Below are positions 25,166 through 32,608 of a stretch of DNA of 64,000 nt, piece after piece. Source of the DNA: Streptomyces griseocarneus. GTDB lineage: Bacteria; Actinomycetota; Actinomycetes; Streptomycetales; Streptomycetaceae. Position numbers and translations under genes: made by a program. Each line of letters begins with the position of its first letter. The first letter of the stretch is position 1. The notes under the pieces are model-generated. The model was not told the origin of the DNA. It made no database searches and worked only from the letters and a program-made list of their open reading frames with translations. The stretch spans positions 62,001 through 126,000 of the forward strand of contig PENC01000013.1 in the NCBI GenBank assembly GCA_003674045.1, given 5' to 3'.

Positions 25166-25747
25166 CTACTGCTGGGCGGCGCGGCCGGGCGCGGCGGAGA
25201 GCATCGGTACACCGCGCAACAGACCGTCGAGCTGCCCCTCGTGGAACGCCTCCATCACAGCTTCCTCGCCGCCCTCCTTCCAGCGGAGAGACACGGAACC
25301 GGTCGGCTTGCCACCAGGGATGCGCGTCAGGCCAGGAATCACTTCACCGGTCAGCTTGTCGACGATTTCACCCGTCGCCTTGTCGTACTTCGCACGCTTG
25401 ATCATCGCGTCACGGAAGGCGGGACGGGCCTGGATGATGGCCTCCGCCTCACCCTTCTCCTCGGCGAACTCGATGAACGCGTCCTCGTCGCCGACGACGT
25501 ACTTGTCCTTGGAGACAGCCACCGTATGTGTGGCGACAGCAACGCCGTTGACCTTGGCGTCGACGGACTTGATGCTGCTCTCAGGGTTGTCGTAAGCGGC
25601 AAGGAGCGGGCCCTTCACGGCGGCGATCTTTTCGTCGATCGCGGGCACGACACGGTCCTTGAACAGCTTGGCGAAGACCGACAGGAGTGCGGCATCACCC
25701 AGGGACAGGGCAGGCTCCGGCGTCTGGTTGACGTCGTCGTACGACAT
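25166..25747 (-). CDS. conserved phage early protein, unknown
   Basis: 193 residues, ATG with AAAGGA upstream. Soluble, mixed charge: a helical N-terminus (AALLSVFAKLFKDRVVPAID), a central beta-rich region (VAVATHTVAVSKDKYVVGDE) and KPTGSVSLRWKEGGEEAVME near the end. It is the first gene of the leftward early operon and has the complete conserved leader (promoter, AGAGCAA hairpin, GACCCGAA box). A nuclease-inhibitor or recombination partner role is possible, but there is no diagnostic motif. Confidence 0.55.
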   Translation of the reverse strand: MSYDDVNQTPEPALSLGDAALLSVFAKLFKDRVVPAIDEKIAAVKGPLLAAYDNPESSIKSVDAKVNGVAVATHTVAVSKDKYVVGDEDAFIEFAEEKGEAEAIIQARPAFRDAMIKRAKYDKATGEIVDKLTGEVIPGLTRIPGGKPTGSVSLRWKEGGEEAVMEAFHEGQLDGLLRGVPMLSAAPGRAAQQ

Positions 25748-25782
25748 GTGGGTCCTTTCTCACCCAAGGCACGGCCCAGGGC

Positions 25783-25889
25783 TTTTCGGGTCTGTCCCGG
25801 GCGGGGTGCAGAGGGTGCCGCCAGTAGGTACGTCGACTGGCGAAATCTGTGACACCAAGGCCCGGGTGGCTGGGTTGCTCTCCCAGCCA
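25783..25889 (-). promoter_or_regulatory. conserved 5' leader with AGAGCAA hairpin before the early operon
   Basis: Minus strand: TGGCTGGG-AGAGCAA-CCCAGCCA (25889-25867) is a perfect 8-bp stem with the conserved 7-nt loop, beginning about 5 nt after the promoter element at 25895-25916. A GACCCGAA-type box sits at 25797-25783, ahead of the ATG at 25747. The stem differs in sequence from the copy at 19232-19250 while the loop is identical, so the structure is conserved rather than the bases. Confidence 0.65.
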
Positions 25890-25894
25890 CAGGA

Positions 25895-25916
25895 AATACT
25901 ACAGCATGCGTCGCTG
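25895..25916 (-). promoter_or_regulatory. early promoter/operator element
   Basis: On the minus strand CAGCGACGCATGCTG is followed by TAGTATT. The element differs at only two or three of 22 positions from 32609-32630 (plus strand). CAGC-N7-GCTG is an operator-like dyad, and GTAGTAT/GTGGTAT a plausible extended -10. Confidence 0.55.
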
Positions 25917-26002
25917 TCTGTGTGCCAGCGCCTGGACTCACCGAACCGAGCGGGGGGCCTCGCGCATTGACGTGCAAACAGGGTGTGCATATGTTGCGGG
26001 CT

Positions 26003-26578
26003 ATGACGGATGAACTGATCACAGCACAGGACTGCGCCGCACGCTGGAACGTCAGCGAGTCGTACGCCCGACGTCTCCTCGCCCCTGTTGCTCCCGTCGA
26101 CCGTGACCCGGCGACGGGAGCCATGCGATACCGCCTTGCCGACGCCGATGCCGCGCGCACCTGCCGACCGGGGCGCGGCCGCCGCCTGGACCTGGCCACT
26201 ACCCCGATACGTCGCGAGGACGCACAGCGGCTCACCGCAGACGAGTCCATTCCGGCCACCTACCGGGCGCTCTGGGTGCTCATGCAGTCCGGCATACGTG
26301 TCAGCGACGCCCTCAGCCTGGATGTGCGCGATGTCGACTTTGATGAGGGGAAGGTGGTCGTGGAAGTACCGGTGAAGGGGTCGGAGCCGCAAACTGTCCC
26401 CCTCAGCGACCGCGCACTCAGCATCGTCAGCGAAGTCATGGATGGACGTTCCGAGGGCCCGCTGCTACTGAACGAGCGCGGCAAGCCCGTCAGCCGCTAC
26501 GCCGCCAGCCAGTTCGCCCGAGCCGTGGCCGGAGTATCCATCCACGCGTTCAAGCCGCGCCCGCATTGGACACGCTGA
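26003..26578 (+). CDS. HTH protein fused to a truncated tyrosine-recombinase domain
   Basis: 191 residues; ATG 26003, with an alternative at 25991. Residues 1-50 are an excisionase-like HTH (TAQDCAARWNVSESYARRLL). Residues 85-185 match the first half of a tyrosine recombinase catalytic domain: RALWVLMQSGIRVSDALSLD with the first catalytic Arg, a beta-hairpin with Lys (VEVPVKGSE), and SRYAASQFARAVAGVSIHAF. It stops where the H-x-x-R box should begin and lacks the Tyr nucleophile, so it cannot recombine by itself. It may be a regulator, a directionality factor, or a truncation caused by a junction at about 26560. Confidence 0.55.
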   Translation: MTDELITAQDCAARWNVSESYARRLLAPVAPVDRDPATGAMRYRLADADAARTCRPGRGRRLDLATTPIRREDAQRLTADESIPATYRALWVLMQSGIRVSDALSLDVRDVDFDEGKVVVEVPVKGSEPQTVPLSDRALSIVSEVMDGRSEGPLLLNERGKPVSRYAASQFARAVAGVSIHAFKPRPHWTR

Positions 26579-26730
26579 ACCACGTGAAGGTCCCCACCGG
26601 CAGCACCGACGTGCAAGTGAACCTTGGCACCAGCTTCCCCGTGTTCGGGGACGCGAGCGAGAAGGTGACAATCGCCGTGCGGCGGACCGAGAACCCGGTG
26701 GCCGCCCCCGCGGTCGACCACCGGGGCTGA
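26566..26730 (+). CDS. possible small ORF or gene fragment
   Basis: From TTG 26566 a 54-residue frame reads HVKVPTGSTDVQVNLGTSFP and continues VFGDASEKVTIAVRRTENP, beta-rich and coding-like. It overlaps the end of the truncated recombinase gene in another frame, and no clear RBS precedes it. It may be the tail end of a different gene joined to the recombinase by deletion. No family is recognised. Confidence 0.3.
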   Translation: MDTLNHVKVPTGSTDVQVNLGTSFPVFGDASEKVTIAVRRTENPVAAPAVDHRG

Positions 26731-26736
26731 CAGCGC

Positions 26737-26748
26737 CGCGACACAAGC
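26737..26748 (+). promoter_or_regulatory. SGCGACRYWARS motif, copy 8
   Basis: CGCGACACAAGC lies just upstream of a perfect palindrome at 26779-26810, and no gene begins between them. If the motif is a promoter, the product would be a short terminated RNA unless readthrough reaches the ParB-like gene at 26975. Confidence 0.45.
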
Positions 26749-26778
26749 CAGCCACATCCCTTACCTTCCGCACGGCTC

Positions 26779-26810
26779 TCCTGCCCCTGGTGACGTCACC
26801 AGGGGCAGGA
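26779..26810. terminator. 32-nt perfect palindrome
   Basis: Two 16-nt arms (TCCTGCCCCTGGTGAC and its complement) meet without a spacer, centred on TGACGTCA. It can form a strong hairpin with a four-base loop. It may terminate transcription from the recombinase-like gene or bind a dimeric protein. Confidence 0.6.
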
Positions 26811-26885
26811 AGGCTCCGGTGCAGCCTCATCCGGAACGAGGGCGGCACCGGTCCGGCGGCGGGCGCGGCCCGGCCATGACGGCAT

Positions 26886-26906
26886 GCCCCGCTTGCGAGG
26901 CGGGGC
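26886..26906 (+). promoter_or_regulatory. leader hairpin upstream of the ParB-like gene
   Basis: GCCCCGC and GCGGGGC pair around TTGCGAG, 69 nt before the GTG at 26975. It is too short of U residues for a clear terminator; an attenuator or processing structure is possible. Confidence 0.3.
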
Positions 26907-26974
26907 GCTGCGGTTGAAGTCCGCGGGCTCGCAGACCGCGTCCGCCGCCGGCACCACGAACCGGAAGGACAGCC

Positions 26975-27616
26975 GTGACCGAGACCGTGCCCGCGCCCCG
27001 CTACACCACCTACGTGCCGCTCGCCGACCTCGCTCCCGCACCCGGCAACCCGAAGAAACACGAGATCGAGCGGATCATCGAGAGCATCCGCACGCACGGC
27101 TTCGTTGACCAGCCCATCGCCGACGAACGCACCCACCACATCCTGGGTGGCCACGGCCGCCGCGAAGCCCTGATCGAAATGCAGGCCCGCGGCGAACAAC
27201 TCCCCGCCGGGCTCCTCCTGGACAACGACGGCGGCTGGCTCGTCCCCGTCCAGCGCGGCTGGGCCTCCCACTCCGACGCCGAGGCCAAGGCGCTGAACAT
27301 CAAGCTCAACAAGATCGGTGCCGACGGTGGCTGGCGACCGCGCTCCCTCGCCGCCTACCTTGAAGACATCGTGACCGAGGACGCCGAGCTGTATGACTCG
27401 CTCGCCATCTCCGAGGACGAGCTGGACAAGCTGCTGCGCCAGGTTGACCCCGAGACCCTGCCCGGCGCAGTCAACGAGGGCCAGGCACCATTGCTGCACC
27501 TCCCGGACGACGATGCTCACGGCCTGGGCGGCGACGGCCTCAGCCCGGAGGACGAGGGACGCGCGCGCCTGACGACCTGCCCGGCCTGCGGCCACGCGTT
27601 CACGCCCGGACGCTGA
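26975..27616 (+). CDS. ParB-like nuclease-domain protein
   Basis: 213 residues, GTG start behind AAGGACAG. Residues 10-110 show a ParB/Srx-type domain: YVPLADLAPAPGNPKKHEIE, SIRTHGFVDQPIADE and GGHGRREALIEMQARGE (the GxHR-like box). A helical middle and a C-terminal zinc-finger-like CPACGHAF follow. In actinophages such genes lie beside the small terminase subunit and are thought to act in DNA recognition near packaging or replication sites. The next gene starts 11 nt later. Confidence 0.65.
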   Translation: MTETVPAPRYTTYVPLADLAPAPGNPKKHEIERIIESIRTHGFVDQPIADERTHHILGGHGRREALIEMQARGEQLPAGLLLDNDGGWLVPVQRGWASHSDAEAKALNIKLNKIGADGGWRPRSLAAYLEDIVTEDAELYDSLAISEDELDKLLRQVDPETLPGAVNEGQAPLLHLPDDDAHGLGGDGLSPEDEGRARLTTCPACGHAFTPGR

Positions 27617-27627
27617 GGAGCCGCCCC

Positions 27628-28260
27628 ATGGCCAACCGCCGCAAGCCCCGCCGCTCCGGCGCCGGACGCCCCACTCTGCTGTCCGACGAGGTCGAGAGCC
27701 GCATCATCGCCGCGTCGCGCACCGGCATCGCCGTCGAACTCGCTGCCGAAGCGGCTGGTATCTCCAGCGCCACCTACCACCGGTGGATGGCCCGCGGCCG
27801 CGCCGAAGTAGCCGAACGCGAGGACGGGCAGGCCCCGAACCGGGACGAGGACCCGTACGTCGAGCTGTTCGAGAAGGTCCGCACCGCCCGCGCCATGGCC
27901 GGTGCTCGGGCCATGGCCAACATCCGCCGGGTCGCCGACGGCGGGATCGTCACCAAGGTCACCACCAGAAAGTTCCGCGACGTCGAGACCGGGCAGATCG
28001 TCGAGGAAGTCACCGAGGACCGCACGGCACCGGACTGGCGCGCCGACGCCTGGTACCTGGAGCGGCAGCACCGCCACCACTACGGCAAGGATGCCGCGAT
28101 TGCCGTCGAGATCACCGGTATCGACGCCGACGCACCCGCCGAGGAACCCCGCGTGGACCTCACAGCGATCGCCGAGCGGCTGAACAAGAGCCTGTTCGCG
28201 GTGCAGTACCCCGAGCTGGAAGACAGCAGTGTCCTGGACGCCGAAGTCGTCGACGAGTGA
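27628..28260 (+). CDS. small terminase subunit-like HTH protein
   Basis: 210 residues with GAGGAG upstream. N-terminal HTH (GIAVELAAEAAGISSATYHR, WMARGR) typical of small terminase subunits or homeodomain-like phage proteins, then a central region (RARAMAGARAMANIRRVADG-like) and a beta segment (KVTTRKFRDVETGQIVEEV). TerS proteins recognise the packaging site. The large subunit is not in the window and should lie left of position 1, so in the circular phage map this gene sits away from it. TerS is the best guess; a transcription regulator is the alternative. Confidence 0.55.
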   Translation: MANRRKPRRSGAGRPTLLSDEVESRIIAASRTGIAVELAAEAAGISSATYHRWMARGRAEVAEREDGQAPNRDEDPYVELFEKVRTARAMAGARAMANIRRVADGGIVTKVTTRKFRDVETGQIVEEVTEDRTAPDWRADAWYLERQHRHHYGKDAAIAVEITGIDADAPAEEPRVDLTAIAERLNKSLFAVQYPELEDSSVLDAEVVDE

Positions 28261-28276
28261 GCCCTGCGGGCAAGCA

Positions 28277-28288
28277 CGCGACACTAAC
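28277..28288 (+). promoter_or_regulatory. SGCGACRYWARS motif, copy 9
   Basis: CGCGACACTAAC, 55 nt before the ATG of the endolysin gene at 28344, the same distance as before several tail genes 15-25 kb away. Confidence 0.55.
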
Positions 28289-28343
28289 CCGCACCACCCG
28301 TCACGGTGTTCCCTCCCTGCTCACCAGCACTGGAGGAAGCACC

Positions 28344-29273
28344 ATGACTGTCCTGTACTACCCCGACGCCAGCCTCGTGTACGACTACTCGTCCCGTTAC
28401 GAGGGCAGCGTGATCAAGCCCAACTCCGGCATCCTTCACACGACCGAGGGCACCGACCTGCCCTCGTACGACGAGGGCGCCGAGGCGCCGAACATCACCG
28501 CCGTGCCGAACATCGCGAAGAAGCGGCTGGACTTCTACCAGCACTACCCCTTCAACCGATCCGCCCGCGCCCTGGTCAATCGCGCCGGCGGCGTCGAAAC
28601 CAACACACTCAACTGCATCCAGATCGAGCTGGTGGGCACCTGCGACCCGGAGAACGCAGCCAGCTGGGACGGCGGGACGGCGGGCGAGGACTACATCTAC
28701 TGGCCGGACGCTCCCAACTGGGCCCTGGAGGGCCTCGCGGAGTTCATGGCCTGGCAGCACAAGAACAACAAGATCCCGCTGACCGGCCCGGCCACGTGGC
28801 TGCCCTACCCGTCCTCCTACGGCGACACCGACGCCCGGATGAGCTTCGACGAGTGGAACAACTTCCAGGGCTGGTGCGGCCACGCCCACGTCCCGGAGAA
28901 CGACCACGGTGACCCCGGCAACATCAACTTCGCCAAGCTCATCACCCTGGCCAAGGCCAAGGCCAACGGCAGCACCGACTCCGGCTCCGACCGGGACACC
29001 ACCGGAACCGGCTCGGACACCACTGGCACCACGCCGCCGCCGTTCCCCGGCACCTCCTACTTCGGGCCGGGCAAGAACAACTCCTACATCACCATGCTCG
29101 GAAAGCAGCTCGTGAAGAAGGGCTACGGCAAGCACTACTCCTCTGGGCCCGGCCCGAAGTGGTCGGAGGCCGACCGGCTGGCCGTCCGCGACTTCCAGCG
29201 CAGCCGAGCGGAGCTGCGCGGCGACGCGGACGGTCTGCCCGGCCCCCTGACCTGGCGCCTGCTCTTCTCCTGA
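28344..29273 (+). CDS. endolysin: N-acetylmuramoyl-L-alanine amidase
   Basis: 309 residues, GGAGGAAG upstream. The N-terminal 185 residues form an amidase_2/PGRP domain: zinc ligands in GILHTTEG and in the [16 protein letters not shown] motif, with QIELVG between. After a Thr/Gly/Ser linker the C-terminus is a peptidoglycan-binding_1 domain ([15 protein letters not shown] ... [20 protein letters not shown]). It cleaves the stem peptide from glycan strands at lysis. It lacks a signal peptide, so release depends on the holin-like proteins encoded at 15.1-15.9 kb. Confidence 0.85.
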   Translation: MTVLYYPDASLVYDYSSRYEGSVIKPNSGILHTTEGTDLPSYDEGAEAPNITAVPNIAKKRLDFYQHYPFNRSARALVNRAGGVETNTLNCIQIELVGTCDPENAASWDGGTAGEDYIYWPDAPNWALEGLAEFMAWQHKNNKIPLTGPATWLPYPSSYGDTDARMSFDEWNNFQGWCGHAHVPENDHGDPGNINFAKLITLAKAKANGSTDSGSDRDTTGTGSDTTGTTPPPFPGTSYFGPGKNNSYITMLGKQLVKKGYGKHYSSGPGPKWSEADRLAVRDFQRSRAELRGDADGLPGPLTWRLLFS

Positions 29274-29284
29274 CCCTGCCCACC

Positions 29285-29313
29285 GGCCAGCCCGCCCCCT
29301 CGGCGGGCTGGCC
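29285..29313 (+). terminator. 12-bp hairpin after the endolysin gene
   Basis: GGCCAGCCCGCC and its exact complement with a 5-nt loop, 11 nt after the endolysin stop. It also lies in the short leader of the SSB gene. Confidence 0.7.
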
Positions 29314-29334
29314 CTGTCCGGAAGGCCCGCTCCC

Positions 29335-29772
29335 GTGGCAGGCGAGACCGTCATCACGGTCGTCGGCAACCTGGTCGACGACCCCGAACTGCGCTTCACT
29401 CCGTCCGGCGCCGCGGTCGCGAAGTTCCGCATCGCGTCCACCCCCCGCACCTTCGACCGCCAGACCAACGAGTGGAAGGACGGCGACAGCCTCTTCCTGA
29501 CCTGCGCCGTGTGGCGCCAGGCGGCGGAGAACGTCGCCGAGTCCCTGGTCCGCGGCACCCGCGTCATCGTGCAGGGGCGCCTCAAGCAGCACTCTTACGA
29601 CGACCGTGCAGGCGTGAAGCGCACGGTGTACGAACTCGACGTCGAAGATGTCGGCGTGAGTCTGAAGAATGCGGTCGCGAAGGTGACCAAGACCGGGGGG
29701 CAGCGTCTGTCCGCTACCCCGGCAGGCCGCCCAGCGGCCGATGACCAGTGGGCAACCGAGCCGCCCTTCTGA
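29335..29772 (+). CDS. ssb: single-stranded DNA-binding protein
   Basis: 145 residues, GTG start with GGAAGG upstream. OB-fold core: [75 protein letters not shown]. The C-terminal acidic tip ends [10 protein letters not shown] rather than the usual DDEPPF of host SSB, but keeps the Pro-Phe end. It covers single-stranded DNA in phage replication and is a natural partner of the Sak4-like ATPase. Confidence 0.85.
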   Translation: MAGETVITVVGNLVDDPELRFTPSGAAVAKFRIASTPRTFDRQTNEWKDGDSLFLTCAVWRQAAENVAESLVRGTRVIVQGRLKQHSYDDRAGVKRTVYELDVEDVGVSLKNAVAKVTKTGGQRLSATPAGRPAADDQWATEPPF

Positions 29773-29788
29773 GCCTGTCCCGAGACGG

Positions 29789-29824
29789 AACGTGCCGCGC
29801 AGGCGGTCTCCTGTGCGGCACGTT
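29789..29824. terminator. 15-bp bidirectional hairpin
   Basis: AACGTGCCGCGCAGG (29789-29803) pairs with 29810-29824 with one G-T pair and a 6-nt loop, between the stops of the convergent genes ending at 29772 and 29828. Confidence 0.75.
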
Positions 29825-29827
29825 GCG

Positions 29828-31360
29828 CTACGCGGCCGGGGCGATCCAGGCGTGCGGAAGCGCCAGCAGCTCTCCGTCTTCACCAGGCGAAGGCGTCTGT
29901 CCGTCGGAGGCAGGCGGCTCCTGGACAGCACTGCCGGTGAGCGGCTGCCTCTGGGCGGAGTCCGGCTCCGACGATGGTGCCGACGTGTCAGAGACCGGCG
30001 GTGCCGGATCGATCGAGGCAGGTTCGGAGGGCGCCGTCGGGGGCTCCGGTTCGACCGGCATCGGATCGGGCCTGGGCATCGGGTCCGGCGTCGGCTGCTT
30101 CAGCTCCTCGGGCTTCTGCCTCTGCTCGCTCTCCGTTGGCTTCGGGTCCGGTGACGGAGTAGGGCCCGTGGCGGTCGCAGTCTCCGCCGGCTCCTCGGAC
30201 GAGCCACCCGTCGAGCCCGCCCCTGACACCAGGTCGATGAACGGCTTCACTGTCTGTGTGCGCGTGTTCGGCTCAGTCTCAGGCGGCGGCTCGAGCCCTG
30301 CGGCGAGCGCCACGATGTCCTCCTCGCCCGGCTGCACGGCGGAAGGCGTCGCGTCAGGCACGCCCAGGACGGCCCGCGCTGCCAGTAAAACCGGCGCGTC
30401 GACCGGAGAGTAGAGGATCGTTTGCACGTCGTGCTCGTCGAGCCCAAGAGTGCCCAGAGTGAGAGCGGCAAGGCGGGGCGGCAGCGGCTCAGCGCCTCCC
30501 ATGGCAGTCGCCCGACGGGCTGCAGTGGCGGGCTTCTTCGACGCTGCGGTCAGCAGTTCCGCCTCGTAGCCCTTCAGCCGCTCCTTGTCGGTGCCCCACA
30601 GGACGTACCGACCCGTGAGAACCATGTTGGGGTACAGCTCTCGGGAGGCGTCTTGCATCGCCCACGTCTTCGCATATTCGGCGGTCCCGAAGATGCGCAG
30701 GCCAAGCCGTTGCTTGCCGTACGAGAACGTAAAGATGGTGGAGTCCGGCCCCGTCGCGGCCTTGGTCGCCATCACCATCCCGTCGGAGTCAGTGCACTCC
30801 GCTTCCAGGCTGTCGATAGGGCTGCATCTGATCTTCCCCGCAACGGAGAAGTCCTTGAAGTCGGCGGCCGTGAACGGTTCCGGCCCCAGATTGACGTTGT
30901 CGCTGGCCGCCTTGGGCGCAGCAGCCGGGGCCGGAGCGGTGCCCGTAAAGTGTTCGGCGACGCTCGTGAAGTGCCCAAGCGCCCAAGACCCGGCAAGTGC
31001 CGGCAGCAGGGCTGCGGCGATGATCCACTTCCTCGCATGGCCGCTCGGGCGTACCGACGCAGACGGTGCCTCCGAGTGGGGTGGCAGGTCGACGGGCGGA
31101 GCAGGCTCGGCGGGGCCCAGCAACTCGTCGAAGTCCTTGAACTCGCAGTGATCACGCACCAGGCGCTCGACCTGTTCCAGGGGCAGGTCCGGCATGGCGG
31201 CGCTGACCTGCCGCACGGCCGAGCCGAATGATTGAGGGCTCAGGAACAGGTGTCGCTCGCCGTCGATGTTGACCACGCCCACATCTGTGAGCGGGACATC
31301 ATCGTCGTGCGAGTCCGGATCAAGGACGTGGATCTTGATGCGTGGCACGGAGGAGCTCAC
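29828..31360 (-). CDS. single-pass membrane protein of a sigma-factor cassette
   Basis: 510 residues, GTG start. A cytosolic N-terminus of about 108 residues (RIKIHVLDPDSHDDDVPLTD, with EQVERLVRDHCEFKDFDELL), one membrane helix near 110-128 (KWIIAAALLPALAGSWALGH), an extracytoplasmic domain with two cysteines (KIRCSPIDSLEAECTD) and a very Pro/Glu/Ser-rich C-terminal half. It is the third gene after an ECF sigma factor and an anti-sigma-like gene, so it may be a surface sensor or output protein. No enzymatic motif is visible. It is unusual cargo for a prophage. Confidence 0.55.
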   Translation of the reverse strand: MSSSVPRIKIHVLDPDSHDDDVPLTDVGVVNIDGERHLFLSPQSFGSAVRQVSAAMPDLPLEQVERLVRDHCEFKDFDELLGPAEPAPPVDLPPHSEAPSASVRPSGHARKWIIAAALLPALAGSWALGHFTSVAEHFTGTAPAPAAAPKAASDNVNLGPEPFTAADFKDFSVAGKIRCSPIDSLEAECTDSDGMVMATKAATGPDSTIFTFSYGKQRLGLRIFGTAEYAKTWAMQDASRELYPNMVLTGRYVLWGTDKERLKGYEAELLTAASKKPATAARRATAMGGAEPLPPRLAALTLGTLGLDEHDVQTILYSPVDAPVLLAARAVLGVPDATPSAVQPGEEDIVALAAGLEPPPETEPNTRTQTVKPFIDLVSGAGSTGGSSEEPAETATATGPTPSPDPKPTESEQRQKPEELKQPTPDPMPRPDPMPVEPEPPTAPSEPASIDPAPPVSDTSAPSSEPDSAQRQPLTGSAVQEPPASDGQTPSPGEDGELLALPHAWIAPAA

Positions 31361-31397
31361 GGTCGTCCCTCCATACTCGGGCAGCCGGATATGGCGC

Positions 31398-31790
31398 TCA
31401 ACTCAGCCGGTCTCTTTCTTCACTGCTCCGCAAGATGCGCGCGATGCGGGCGGCCGTCTTCTCGGCACGCTCGGGGGTGATGGCCTCGATGTCGGTGAGG
31501 ACTAGGCGTCCGCCACCGGGCAGATCCATCTCCTCGCGATGGATCTCCGGCTCGTCCAGGCCGTCGCCCGTACCGGCATCCTCGCGGATCTCCTGCGGAT
31601 TCTGCGCACGCTCGTACTCGCGGAGCATCGCCTCCTTGGCCGCCCGCACGCGCGCGGGACTACGTCGGTAACCGGGACGCAAGGCGCCCGCGGCAGCCAG
31701 CATCCGGCGGGTCTCCTCGTCGTGAGGGATGGGTCCGCCATCCAGCGCCCGCTCCAGGCGCTCGCTCTGGTCAGCTCGTCGCGACAACAT
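31398..31790 (-). CDS. anti-sigma-like (DUF5667-type) protein
   Basis: 130 residues. ATG 31790 lies inside the end of the sigma gene (20-nt overlap). RADQSERLERALDGGPIPHD, MLAAAGALRPGYRRSPARVR and AAKEAMLREYERAQ resemble the short helical domain found directly downstream of some actinobacterial ECF sigma factors (DUF5667-like, proposed to bind the sigma factor). No membrane segment. Residues 85-130 contain EEMDLPGGGRLVLTDIEAI. The regulatory role is inferred from position and similarity by eye. Confidence 0.5.
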   Translation of the reverse strand: MLSRRADQSERLERALDGGPIPHDEETRRMLAAAGALRPGYRRSPARVRAAKEAMLREYERAQNPQEIREDAGTGDGLDEPEIHREEMDLPGGGRLVLTDIEAITPERAEKTAARIARILRSSEERDRLS

Positions 31791-32442
31791 GCGCCTTGGC
31801 CTCTCGTGTGTTAACCCGTGTACCGACATATCTGTTTCTGCTCACTGCTGCTGTCAGCAGCTCTTCGACCAATTGGGAGGACGACTCCCCGGTTGGCATG
31901 ACCTCGGCGAGCTTGCGCAGTGACCGTACCGTCAGGGTGCGAACAGCGCCGTCTGTCTTCCCCATGATCTCCGCGGTGCGCCCAGGGCTTTCGCCGTCGA
32001 AGAATCGCAGGGTCAGGACCTGCTGCTGTTGAGGTCTCAGTTTATGCATGTGGGCTTCAACGGCTTGGGCCAGAGCGCGGTTCTCCGCGTACTCCTCCGG
32101 GCTCTGGCCGACGCGCGGGCGGTCCAGTTCCAGGTGGTCGGCGTACAGCACTTCCGAGGGACGCCGCTGTACGGACCGTAGGTAGTCCAACGCCGTGTTC
32201 TTCGTGATCGTGCGCAGCCAGGCAAGGAAGCTCGTACCAGGCCGGTATTTGCTGGCGTTTTGGGCGACCTTCAGCCAGACCTCCTGGCTCAGGTCCTCCG
32301 CAACGTGCCCGTCGCGGATGTAGAACCGGACCCAGTGGTACACAGTGTCGCCGAGCTCGTCGTACAACGCCGAAATGGCGTCGGCCCCGTCCGCCCCGCC
32401 TGCCGCGGCGCGCGTGACGAGGGCTTCCAAAATGTCAGTCAC
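31771..32442 (-). CDS. ECF-type sigma-70 family factor
   Basis: 223 residues, GTG 32442 with GGGGGGA upstream. Region 2 is clear (VYHWVRFYIRDGHVAEDLSQ, EVWLKVAQNASKYRPGTSFL, AWLRTITKNTALDYLRS), and so is region 4 (LRPQQQQVLTLRFFDGESPG, TAEIMGKTDGAVRTLTVRSL). A 30-residue C-terminal extension follows. The gene heads a three-gene leftward cassette. Whether it directs phage genes (for instance those with the 12-nt motif) or host surface genes is open. Confidence 0.7.
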   Translation of the reverse strand: MTDILEALVTRAAAGGADGADAISALYDELGDTVYHWVRFYIRDGHVAEDLSQEVWLKVAQNASKYRPGTSFLAWLRTITKNTALDYLRSVQRRPSEVLYADHLELDRPRVGQSPEEYAENRALAQAVEAHMHKLRPQQQQVLTLRFFDGESPGRTAEIMGKTDGAVRTLTVRSLRKLAEVMPTGESSSQLVEELLTAAVSRNRYVGTRVNTREAKAHVVATS

Positions 32443-32608
32443 GGCGTGTTGTCCCCCCAAGAGCGGTGTGCTGCAGCTGGTCCGCTGCAGCGCCGCCACG
32501 GAGTCTCCCTCACAGTTCCCCCGCAAGAGGAAGATCACGTTCCGCAGCGACGCCGAGGCAGCATAACCGGACACATGCGGAATATGCCGAACCAGCCAGC
32601 GACACCCC

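Noticed and set aside
30422-31231. 269-codon plus-strand frame
   Set aside because: Antisense to the membrane protein gene at 29828-31360, which has a clear membrane helix and operon context.
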